A stretch of DNA of 20,519 nt from Oscillospiraceae bacterium (lineage in GTDB: Bacteria > Bacillota > Clostridia > Oscillospirales > Oscillospiraceae): positions 1-20,519 of the forward strand of contig JAITQY010000137.1 in the NCBI GenBank assembly GCA_031288675.1, read 5' to 3'. Positions 7,503-13,620 of this stretch are shown here, piece by piece (within the stretch, counting starts at the first letter, position 1; every line of letters begins with the position of its first letter). The notes beneath the pieces were generated by a model, which saw nothing but the letters and a program-made list of their open reading frames with translations, had not been told where the DNA came from and made no database searches. The position numbers and the translations under genes are program-made.

Positions 7503-8321
7503 TTGATACCGGACAAATTGCTCTTACGAAGATTAGATAACGCGTTTAGGTATGCGAGGGTAATCGAATACACGCCGGACACCAAGATAGTAATTTTCAG
7601 CGACTGTCATAGGGGAACCGGGGATTATAACGATTTATTTGCGCAGAATCACAATATTTACTATGACGCGGTACGGCAGTATTTTAACTACGGATACACT
7701 TATATAGATCTCGGCGATTCGGCAGATTTATGGCTGAACCGAAAGATAGAGCCGATAATCGAGGAATATACGAATATCTACGAACTGCTGAACGAGTACT
7801 ACAATGAGGGACGGTATATCGTAGTTCACGGCAACCCAGAGCAGCCGTTGTTCCCGGGATTGCAGGTACACGAAAGCGTCATTCTGCGCGATAGTTACGG
7901 CAATGAGATTTATATGACGCACGGACATCAAGTTGATCCGATAAGCAGCGTCTTTTGGAGATTAGGGGAGTTTCTTGTGCGGTATATGTGGCGTCCGTTA
8001 GAGTCACTGGGAATCAAGCAGCCTATGGGGACCGCTGAACACCGTATGAAGAAAAAAGAAACCGAACCTCGTCTTATTGAGTGGTGTAAGCAGAGAGGCA
8101 AAGCCCTTATTGCCGGTCATACTCACCGTGTGCGCTTCCCTAAAGACGGCGAACCGGAATATTATAATGTCGGAAGTGGTGTCCGTCCGAGGGCAGTAAC
8201 GGCTATAGAGATAGAGAGAAGCGGGATATCCCTTGTCAAATGGTCGGTTGAATCGCGCGATGACGGAACGCTGTGTATTGCCAAAACAGTTATAGACAGC
8301 CGGACGGTTTCACTGCGGTAA
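7503..8321 (+). CDS. Calcineurin-like metallophosphoesterase
   Basis: A 272-residue metal-dependent phosphoesterase of the calcineurin-like fold. Metal-ligand motifs are in order: Asp34-x-His36 (FSDCHRG), Asp72 with Asp75 (GDSADLW), Asn111 (HGNPEQP), His140-Gly-His142 (THGHQVD) and His206-x-His208 (AGHTHRV). The usual GNHD/E motif reads GNPE: the metal-ligand Asn is kept but the catalytic His is replaced by Pro112. The order and the THGHQ motif recall UDP-2,3-diacylglucosamine hydrolase-like proteins, but the substrate cannot be assigned. The start is a TTG at 7503, chosen because GGAGGTGAT ends 4 bases before it. The frame is open to an ATG at 7437, which has no ribosome site. The gene lies 104 bp after the phosphoglycerol transferase, and its last 12 bp overlap the convergent trmK. 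Confidence 0.85.
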   Translation: MIPDKLLLRRLDNAFRYARVIEYTPDTKIVIFSDCHRGTGDYNDLFAQNHNIYYDAVRQYFNYGYTYIDLGDSADLWLNRKIEPIIEEYTNIYELLNEYYNEGRYIVVHGNPEQPLFPGLQVHESVILRDSYGNEIYMTHGHQVDPISSVFWRLGEFLVRYMWRPLESLGIKQPMGTAEHRMKKKETEPRLIEWCKQRGKALIAGHTHRVRFPKDGEPEYYNVGSGVRPRAVTAIEIERSGISLVKWSVESRDDGTLCIAKTVIDSRTVSLR

Positions 8322-8786
8322 CTTCACAGTTTGAATCAGATATGTGCGTCCGCGCTCGCAAACGACGCGTTCGGAAAGTATGTCAAATCCGCTTGACCTC
8401 AGAAAGTCTAAAAGTTCTATTTGTTTGGTTTGCGGCTGAAGTATCAGCAGCTTACCTCGAATCTTATCGGGTGAAGCTTCAAGGATATCACGTATGCTCT
8501 CGCCGCCCATTCCCGCTATTACAGCGACGTCAAACACATCGCCGTCAATTGCTTTAATACCGTCAGAAACCACGCACCTGACTTGCTCCGGCACGCAATG
8601 AACCCGAGCCGTCTCGACGGCTCGGGCTATGCACTTTGGCGAAATATCAGCCGCAATAGCTGTATTTATTATTCCGTGTAAAATAAGCCACACCGGCAGA
8701 AGCGCGTTGTCCGTTCCTACGTCAAGCAATCGTGAGCCGCGCGGAATAAGCTCCGCAATAGCTTTCAGCCGTTTAGGGATTCTCAA
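8310..8786 (-). CDS. trmK: Short TrmK-like tRNA adenine(22)-N1-methyltransferase
   Basis: TrmK methylates N1 of adenine 22 in tRNA using S-adenosylmethionine. This 158-residue protein has the SAM-binding loop LLDVGTDNALLP (residues 20-31), an acidic end of beta2 (AADISPKCIARA) and the signature IAGMGGESIRDIL. It ends shortly after the last strand of the methyltransferase fold (RTYLIQTVKLPQ). Family members are usually about 230 residues with a C-terminal coiled-coil, which is absent here. The motif is usually GSDHAYLP; here the His is Asn27. The start is TTG (8784-8786), only three bases after the TAG of the upstream membrane-protein gene, so translation is probably coupled. Its stop lies inside the convergent metallophosphoesterase gene. 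The assignment as TrmK is good, but activity with the shortened form is uncertain. Confidence 0.8.
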   Translation of the reverse strand: MRIPKRLKAIAELIPRGSRLLDVGTDNALLPVWLILHGIINTAIAADISPKCIARAVETARVHCVPEQVRCVVSDGIKAIDGDVFDVAVIAGMGGESIRDILEASPDKIRGKLLILQPQTKQIELLDFLRSSGFDILSERVVCERGRTYLIQTVKLPQ

Positions 8787-8789
8787 TCT

Positions 8790-9647
8790 CTACCGTACGC
8801 GTACGGTACAGCTGTACGAGGAACCGTTCGCCGTTACCGTTACTTTGCAGGTACCTTTAGCTACAGCGGTGACTACGCCTTTTTCGTCTACAGTAGCAAC
8901 GTTTGTATCGCTTGAATAATACACCCAATCAGTAGAACCATTGAATTTAAGCGTGAATTTTTCCTTTGAGGACGCTTTAATAGTTACGTCCGAATGGCTA
9001 AGCCCTGTGCCGCCCTGTACTGTACCGCCGCCTGCATTTCCGCCTGCCGCACCGCTTGACGTTCCGCCGGAAGCAGGAAGATTCGGGTCATAGACCGTAA
9101 CGGTAGCGACCGCGAATTTGTCCCCTGTAGTTGCCGTAAAATGAACTTCTCCGGGCGCGACCGCCGTAACTAATCCGCTTACAGGATTAACTGTAGCAAT
9201 AGCCTCGTTATCTGAACTCCACGTGATAATGGATTCCGCTTCGGCAGGTGTAAGGATCGCTTTAAGCTCATACATTGCGCCTACCGGCAGTTGGAATCCG
9301 GTATTATCTATAGCAATACTCTCTACCGGAATGTCATTTGTAACCGGAGCCGTTTCTTCCGTGCCTTCCGGCGGCGACGTCAGTTCCGTAATGCCTGAAG
9401 AGTCAGACGGCGAAGTCGTCGCTTCGGGCAGATCAGACTGATGCTTAATGCTGAAAACGACTACGATAACAGCCGCAATAACGATTATTGCAAGAATAAC
9501 AGCGCCTCCGATAGTGCGCGAATTCGAGGTAATTCCGGTGCGCTTTGCCGTAGCCGGGCGCTTAGCGCCGCAATAGGGGCATTTGCTTTTGCCGGATGAG
9601 TAAGTATTTCCGCAGCTTTCGCACTTGATTATATTCCGATTATCCAT
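8790..9647 (-). CDS. Membrane protein: zinc ribbon, one TM helix, two Ig-like (Big_2) domains
   Basis: A 285-residue protein with three parts. Residues 9-26 form a zinc ribbon (Cys9, Cys12, Cys23, Cys26). One transmembrane helix follows (about 47-67, GGAVILAIIVIAAVIVVVF). An outer part has a Ser/Thr/Glu/Pro linker, a first bacterial Ig-like domain (about 107-187, with WSSDNEAIATVNPVSGLVTAVAPG), a Gly/Ser-rich linker, and a second (about 220-285, SSDTNVATVDEKGVVTAVAKG). Both domains carry the typical Big_2 'ATV-x-GxVTAVAxG' pattern. With the ribbon inside, the Ig domains would face outward. The ATG at 9647 follows GGAGGTTGCGCAT; upstream ATGs are rejected because this site is strong and they lie beyond the promoter. 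The specific role is unknown; trmK follows three bases later in an apparent operon. Confidence 0.85.
   Translation of the reverse strand: MDNRNIIKCESCGNTYSSGKSKCPYCGAKRPATAKRTGITSNSRTIGGAVILAIIVIAAVIVVVFSIKHQSDLPEATTSPSDSSGITELTSPPEGTEETAPVTNDIPVESIAIDNTGFQLPVGAMYELKAILTPAEAESIITWSSDNEAIATVNPVSGLVTAVAPGEVHFTATTGDKFAVATVTVYDPNLPASGGTSSGAAGGNAGGGTVQGGTGLSHSDVTIKASSKEKFTLKFNGSTDWVYYSSDTNVATVDEKGVVTAVAKGTCKVTVTANGSSYSCTVRVR
8791..8817. repeat. Two overlapping palindromes at the end of the zinc-ribbon gene
   Basis: TACCGTACGCGTACGGTA (8791-8808) is an 18-bp perfect palindrome, and GTACAGCTGTAC (8806-8817) overlaps its end. They cover the last codons of the zinc-ribbon/Ig gene, and the TAG stop sits at the edge. 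In the mRNA the first could form a 7-bp hairpin just before the trmK TTG start. Confidence 0.55.
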
Positions 9648-9682
9648 ATGCGCAACCTCCATATTCCAATTTTCCTGTTTAC

Positions 9683-9711
9683 ATATTACCCGATAGTATG
9701 ACATTTGTCAA
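9683..9711 (-). promoter_or_regulatory. Promoter of the zinc-ribbon/Ig–trmK operon
   Basis: On the minus strand, TTGACA (9706-9711) and TAATAT (9683-9688) are separated by 17 bp, about 36 bp upstream of the ATG. Upstream of the -35 box is TGTTTAC, 21 bp away, at nearly the same distance as a similar heptamer in the rnfC, yqeG and cupin promoters. Confidence 0.8.
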
Positions 9712-9739
9712 GTGTTTTCTCTATAATTTTTTGTAAACA

Positions 9740-9768
9740 TTGACTTGGCGCTTTGAAAATGGTATAAT
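9740..9768 (+). promoter_or_regulatory. Promoter of the DUF6062 gene
   Basis: TTGACT (9740-9745) and TATAAT (9763-9768) are separated by 17 bp, with TGG before the -10 box. The leader of about 75 nt can form a 6-bp stem, AGCGGC (9791-9796) with GCCGCT (9815-9820). It is divergent from the promoter at 9683-9711. Confidence 0.85.
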
Positions 9769-9849
9769 AAGTATCATCGGCTAAGACCGCAGCGGCAAGA
9801 TTGTTTATGTATTCGCCGCTAAATAAATATTTTATCAGGGAGCTAATAT

Positions 9850-10470
9850 ATGCAAAGTACAATATACACGATACCGCTGCACGACGCTTTTGACGTTCCG
9901 GGGGAATGCCCGTTTTGCTCGATTCAAGAGAAGATTGAGACCGAAGCTACTGAGTACGCGCTTGGTCCGGCTATGATGGAACCCGATACGCGGATTGACC
10001 TTAACAAACGCGGATTCTGCCGGAAACATTTTTCGGCGTTAGCTCAGCGGAAGAATAAGCTCGCGCTTGCGTTAGTTCTTGAAACCCGTTTGGCTGAGAT
10101 ACTGCGCACCGGTGAGGACGCGCTTTCCGGAGAATGTTTTGTTTGTAATCGTACAGAACAGCATATGAAACGGTATTTATCAAACGCAGCGTATATGTTT
10201 CTCAACGACGCGTCATTCCGCATGAAGTTTGAAACGCGTGAACGGTTCTGTCTGCCGCACGTCAAGCAACTGCTTGAAATCTCCAAAAAAGAATTGAAAC
10301 GCAAACAGTACGCAGAGCTTCGTACAGCCGTATTCACTGTGCTGCAACGGGACTTGAACGCATTGCGGTCAGACGCGCGTAAATTTGCTGATAGTTTTGA
10401 TTACCGCAATGCCGGAAAAGAGCTTGGCGCAGAGAAAGACATTCTTAATCGTGCGGAACTTGTGATGTGA
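9850..10470 (+). CDS. DUF6062 family protein with two CxxC...CxxH modules
   Basis: A 206-residue protein that I recognise as the uncharacterised DUF6062 family of Clostridia (N-terminus YTIPLHDAF, then CPFC and GPAMMEPD). Two similar modules are visible: Cys20-x2-Cys23 with Cys57-x2-His60, and Cys96-x2-Cys99 with Cys133-x2-His136. The distance between pairs is identical in both (33 residues between Cys23 and Cys57 and between Cys99 and Cys133), suggesting an internal duplication that binds two metal ions, probably zinc. There is no signal peptide or membrane helix, so it is likely cytoplasmic. The C-terminal third is charged and probably helical. The ATG follows AGGGAG. It is monocistronic and converges with the DUF2344 gene with only 8 bp between stops. 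The function is unknown. Confidence 0.8.
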   Translation: MQSTIYTIPLHDAFDVPGECPFCSIQEKIETEATEYALGPAMMEPDTRIDLNKRGFCRKHFSALAQRKNKLALALVLETRLAEILRTGEDALSGECFVCNRTEQHMKRYLSNAAYMFLNDASFRMKFETRERFCLPHVKQLLEISKKELKRKQYAELRTAVFTVLQRDLNALRSDARKFADSFDYRNAGKELGAEKDILNRAELVM

Positions 10471-10478
10471 TACAACTC

Positions 10479-11066
10479 TTATACGAAACTGCGACCGTTT
10501 TTATCAAATATGCCTGTACGAATAATATCCGCATCGCCGTGACCGAGTTCGGCGGCTACTAACGCCGGACTTATATCCGGAGGGAGTAAAAATTCTAAAG
10601 TACACTGATCTATCAGCCTCATCTGAGCGCGTTTTACCGTAATCGTTTTCACGTTGTCTGATTTTGTTCGCTTCTCAAACGTAACACCGTCTTCGGGAAC
10701 AGCCCACTCTCCGTCTTTAACGGTTGCCTGTGACATTACCGCAAATATATCAGCCGGTTTCATTGCCGGAACACCTGCGCGGATAATTTTGATTCCTTGC
10801 GGAAGACAAGGATTAATACGTTCAGGCAGGAGAAGAAACGAGCCGACTTCTGTCTCAAACGTTACATCTAACACATCATAGACACTTTCCTGACCTGTTG
10901 GAAGCGGAAGTAGCCCTGCCATTATGGGGTGCGGATTAAAGCCCTCGCTATGCGCAACAGCAATTTCGGCACGGTTGAACGCTCTCCGGAACACGCGCAT
11001 TAGGTCAAGATGCGATATATAACGCGTCTTTCCGGTTTTAGAAAAAAATAATCTGCATTTACGCAT
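10479..11066 (-). CDS. DUF2344 radical SAM-linked protein (TIGR03936 type)
   Basis: A 195-residue protein of the family found next to, or fused to, a particular radical SAM protein. The opening RLFFSKTGKTRYISHLDLMRVFRRAFNRA and the later SEGFNPHPIMAGLLPLPTG are characteristic. Its function is not established; genomic association with RNase G and ribosomal protein L21/L27 genes in other Firmicutes suggests a link to RNA or ribosome biology. Here it follows the radical SAM gene by 54 bp on the same strand, with its own ribosome site (CGGAG, 6 bases before ATG), matching the usual pair. RNase G is not next to it: the neighbour downstream is a convergent DUF6062 gene. Confidence 0.88.
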   Translation of the reverse strand: MRKCRLFFSKTGKTRYISHLDLMRVFRRAFNRAEIAVAHSEGFNPHPIMAGLLPLPTGQESVYDVLDVTFETEVGSFLLLPERINPCLPQGIKIIRAGVPAMKPADIFAVMSQATVKDGEWAVPEDGVTFEKRTKSDNVKTITVKRAQMRLIDQCTLEFLLPPDISPALVAAELGHGDADIIRTGIFDKNGRSFV

Positions 11067-11120
11067 AAGAAACTCCGAATTAGTAGGTGTTAATAAACTT
11101 GATTTGCCGTAATGAAATCA

Positions 11121-12674
11121 TTACAATTGAAACGCGTTTTCCCATAACGTATAATCGAAAAACTCATCCCATGCCTGAAGTCCTTTGGAGTTGCGGGCAA
11201 CTTCTAATATTGCCGGAGCGATCTCCTGTCCGGACGCCGCTAAAATCCACTCCACACGGCTAACCTGAGGTTCGTGCCAGCTGAATTTAATGTTTTTATT
11301 GCCGCGTAATTTGTCGCGCAGCAAATTTATTTTCCGTGTGAATTCTTCAACGCTGTTTTGCTCACACTCGGCGAATGGCGTGCGCGGTTTAGGAACAAAA
11401 CACGCCGTGCTGACGGTTATCCGCGGTGCTTGTTTTTTATTCGCTGCAAATTTTTTCCACTGCCCAAGCACCGCAAAGGTAAGGTCGGCGATTGCCAGCA
11501 CGTCCTCATCGGTCTCTGTAGGAAGTCCGATCATAAAATACAGCTTTACCGATGATTGACCGCCCTCGAACGCCGCGCGGCAGGCAGAGAGTATATCGTC
11601 CTCAGTGAGGTTTTTGTTTATATAATCACGCATGCGCTGAGAGCCTGCCTCCGGCGCAAACGTAAGACCGCTGTGACGCGTTCGGCTGATTCGCCGCATA
11701 AGCTCCGGGCTAAAACTGTTTGCCCGAAGCGACGGGAGCGACAGGTTAATGTGACGCGGTTCACAATAATCAAGCAGGCGTTCGGCAAGCTCGGCAAGCT
11801 GAGGATAATCGCCGGTAGACAAGGATGCGAGATTAAGTTCCTGCGCTCCGGTGTGCTTCAGTACATCGACCGCTTGACTGACAAGAGTGTCAACGCTCTT
11901 GTTCCGCACAGGAGCGTTAATAAAACACGCCTGACAGAATTTACATCCGTTGCCGCATCCGCGCGCGATTTCTATTGTCGCGCGGTCGTGCGTGACCTCC
12001 ATACTTGGCACGACCGGCGCGGTCGGGAATGGCGCGGAATCGAAATTCTTCACGGTACGCCGCTTATACTCATTACGAAGCGACGGCACGTACACGCCCT
12101 CTATCTTGGCAGCCTCTGACAAGTATTTTTGTTTGCTGCGTTCTGTGCGGTACAGGTCAAGAAGTTCGACGATAACATCCTCGCCGTCTCCGTAAACACA
12201 CAAATCAACGAACGGAGCGATAGGTTCCGGATTTGCAATACAGGCTCCGCCCGCGATAATCAGCGGAGCGTCTGCGCCGCGCTTGTCCGCATACGGCTCA
12301 ATTCCGGCAAGCTCCAACATAGAAAGCATCGCATGGTAGCTCATCTCGTATCCGAGAGAAAATCCAACTATGTCGAATTTATTTAGAGCGTCACCGCTTT
12401 CTAACGCGAACAGCGGCATATCGGCGTTACGCAGTTCATGCGCCATATCGACCCATGGCGCAAAGCAGCGTTCGCAGCTTGCGTAAGGCAAATCGTTTAC
12501 GATTTTGTAGAGAATCTGAATCCCGAGATTCGACATTCCTATTTCGTATACGTCCGGAAAACAAAGCGCGAACTTAACCTCCGCGCCGGTTTTAATGATT
12601 TCCCCGAATTCTCCGCCGACGTACCGCGCCGGCTTCTGAACCCGCTGGAGTATGCTGTGTAGTGTATTATTCAT
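11121..12674 (-). CDS. B12-binding-like/radical SAM protein (TIGR03960 type)
   Basis: A 517-residue radical SAM enzyme. The N-terminal part (residues about 1-200) has the cobalamin-binding-like Rossmann region (FALCFPDVYEIGMSNLGIQILY, then GFSLGYEMSYHAM and IIAGGACIANPEPIAPF). The radical SAM cluster motif Cys240-x3-Cys244-x2-Cys247 lies in RGCGNGCKFCQACF. Later blocks LNLASLSTGDYPQL, GLTFAPEAGSQRMRDYINKN and KLYFMIGLPTETDED fit the barrel. The reaction is unknown; it pairs with the DUF2344 protein downstream. I prefer the ATG at 12674: a TTGCAA/TATATT promoter ends 6 bp before it, so transcription should begin at the start codon. The ATG at 12692 lies inside the promoter and adds MCYIQI. No ribosome binding site is visible for either. 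Confidence 0.88.
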   Translation of the reverse strand: MNNTLHSILQRVQKPARYVGGEFGEIIKTGAEVKFALCFPDVYEIGMSNLGIQILYKIVNDLPYASCERCFAPWVDMAHELRNADMPLFALESGDALNKFDIVGFSLGYEMSYHAMLSMLELAGIEPYADKRGADAPLIIAGGACIANPEPIAPFVDLCVYGDGEDVIVELLDLYRTERSKQKYLSEAAKIEGVYVPSLRNEYKRRTVKNFDSAPFPTAPVVPSMEVTHDRATIEIARGCGNGCKFCQACFINAPVRNKSVDTLVSQAVDVLKHTGAQELNLASLSTGDYPQLAELAERLLDYCEPRHINLSLPSLRANSFSPELMRRISRTRHSGLTFAPEAGSQRMRDYINKNLTEDDILSACRAAFEGGQSSVKLYFMIGLPTETDEDVLAIADLTFAVLGQWKKFAANKKQAPRITVSTACFVPKPRTPFAECEQNSVEEFTRKINLLRDKLRGNKNIKFSWHEPQVSRVEWILAASGQEIAPAILEVARNSKGLQAWDEFFDYTLWENAFQL

Positions 12675-12680
12675 AATCTG

Positions 12681-12709
12681 AATATAACACATCTTCGCAA
12701 GCGTTGCAA
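12681..12709 (-). promoter_or_regulatory. Promoter of the radical SAM gene, apparently leaderless
   Basis: On the minus strand, TTGCAA (12704-12709) and TATATT (12681-12686) are separated by 17 bp, with TGT before the -10 box. Only CAGATT separates the -10 box from the ATG, which puts the transcript start at the A of ATG. Confidence 0.65.
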
Positions 12710-12741
12710 GAGGGAAAATAGCGGCTCGGAAATTTGCCGGT

Positions 12742-12906
12742 TGATGGCAGCGAAGTTATACTGTATATTATTGGAGAAACGGATTAAGTCACATTCTGCG
12801 CAACGGGGATCAAGCATCAACGAAAGAAATTACACCAACATTAAGACGGCAGCTTATTAACGTCATATTTAAGATTTTGGAAAATACTGTTCAAGATTGC
12901 ATTTAG
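12742..12906 (+). other. Intergenic stretch with an unassigned open frame, possibly a remnant
   Basis: The region 12710-12933 between two minus-strand genes holds no recognised gene. One plus-strand frame is open for about 55 codons and ends at TAG (12904-12906). Its last part reads TPTLRRQLINVIFKILENTV, which looks protein-like. A second frame just upstream (LPVDGSEVILYIIGET, ending at a TAA near 12785) could be its continuation after a frameshift. There is no ribosome site or clear promoter, and the stretch is more A/T-rich than its neighbours. It could equally be chance. Confidence 0.2.
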
Positions 12907-12933
12907 TTGCCGCAGCTCCGCTTCAGGATACCG

Positions 12934-13425
12934 CTATATTCTTCTTGCCAGCCGCAGAAACGCTTTTTCGGCAAGGTTGCGCAGCAGATACAGAGGATTG
13001 TTCAGTGAAATCGGTCGGACAAGTATAGACGTACATCCGCATTTATTCGCGCCGAGCGTATCTGTAAGAAGCTGGTCGCCGACCAACGCGGAGGTCTGCG
13101 GAGCCGCGCCGCAAGCTTGTATCGCGGCAAGGATATTCTCCGGGCGCGGCTTTTTCGCGTGTTTGATATAATCTACGCCGAATTGCTTCGCGAACAACCC
13201 CGCACGGGGCTTTTTAGTATTCGAGACGATAAAAACAGTGATACCTGCGTCGTTAAGAGACTTTTTCCATTCTATCAGCTCGCGGCTCGGCGGCTTGCCG
13301 CCATAAGGAGCAAGAGTATTATCCAAGTCGCACATCAGCAATATTATGCCTCGTGACGTCAAAAACTCCGGAGTAATATCAAACACTCCGTCAAAAATAT
13401 AGTCGGGTTTTAATTTGTTAAGCAT
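12934..13425 (-). CDS. yqeG: YqeG family HAD-IIIA phosphatase
   Basis: A 163-residue HAD-superfamily phosphatase. The nucleophile motif is Asp33-Leu-Asp35-Asn-Thr (CDLDNTLAP). Motif II is IVSNTKK, the following Lys lies in KHAKKPRP, and motif III/IV is VGDQLLTDTLGAN. The N-terminus MLNKLKPDYIFDGVFDITPEFL aligns well with B. subtilis YqeG, which fixes the ATG at 13425. YqeG is linked to ribosome biogenesis through the neighbouring GTPase YqeH in many Firmicutes; here no yqeH or aroE is nearby, so it stands alone. There is no Shine-Dalgarno sequence before the ATG (CTACTAATATT), although a perfect promoter lies about 86 bp upstream and a repeat-containing leader lies between them. Confidence 0.93.
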   Translation of the reverse strand: MLNKLKPDYIFDGVFDITPEFLTSRGIILLMCDLDNTLAPYGGKPPSRELIEWKKSLNDAGITVFIVSNTKKPRAGLFAKQFGVDYIKHAKKPRPENILAAIQACGAAPQTSALVGDQLLTDTLGANKCGCTSILVRPISLNNPLYLLRNLAEKAFLRLARRI

Positions 13426-13472
13426 AATATTAGTAGTCGTGAGTCAAGAGTGGACGATGGAAACGAGAAACG

Positions 13473-13503
13473 TTAATCATTAAATATTAGTCATTAATCA
13501 TTA
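13473..13503. repeat. Direct repeat TTAATCATTA in the yqeG leader
   Basis: TTAATCATTA occurs at 13473-13482 and 13494-13503, separated by 11 bp (AATATTAGTCA). Both copies lie in the predicted untranslated leader of yqeG just after the -10 box. They could be operator half-sites or low-complexity sequence. Confidence 0.5.
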
Positions 13504-13509
13504 CGCAAG

Positions 13510-13576
13510 TATTATAGCACAAAGTTTCTGATTTGTCAAGAGTTTATTTGCGTGTAATCGTAAACAAATTGTGAAC
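13510..13576 (-). repeat. Repeated promoter cassette, copy 2 (upstream of yqeG)
   Basis: This is the partner of 2561-2628, with about 53 of 67 aligned bases identical by hand. It covers the -10 box, spacer, -35 box and about 37 bp upstream. On the minus strand, GTTCACAATTTGTTTAC ends 20 bp before TTGACA; the cupin promoter has GTTAACAAAATGTTTAC at exactly the same distance. Confidence 0.7.
13511..13539 (-). promoter_or_regulatory. Promoter of yqeG
   Basis: On the minus strand, TTGACA (13534-13539) and TATAAT (13511-13516) are separated by 17 bp, with TGC before the -10 box. It is perfect consensus. The predicted leader is about 80 nt. Confidence 0.88.
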
Positions 13577-13579
13577 GCT

Positions 13580-13603
13580 ACGGGCGAACATCTATTCGCC
13601 CGT
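13580..13603 (-). terminator. Hairpin after the glycyl radical enzyme gene
   Basis: ACGGGCGAA (13580-13588) pairs with TTCGCCCGT (13595-13603), a 9-bp perfect stem with a 6-nt loop, 17 bp after the enzyme's stop. There is no clear T-run on the minus strand, so it may be a weak terminator or an mRNA-stabilising hairpin. Confidence 0.55.
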
Positions 13604-13620
13604 ACTATGACGTCTAACGT

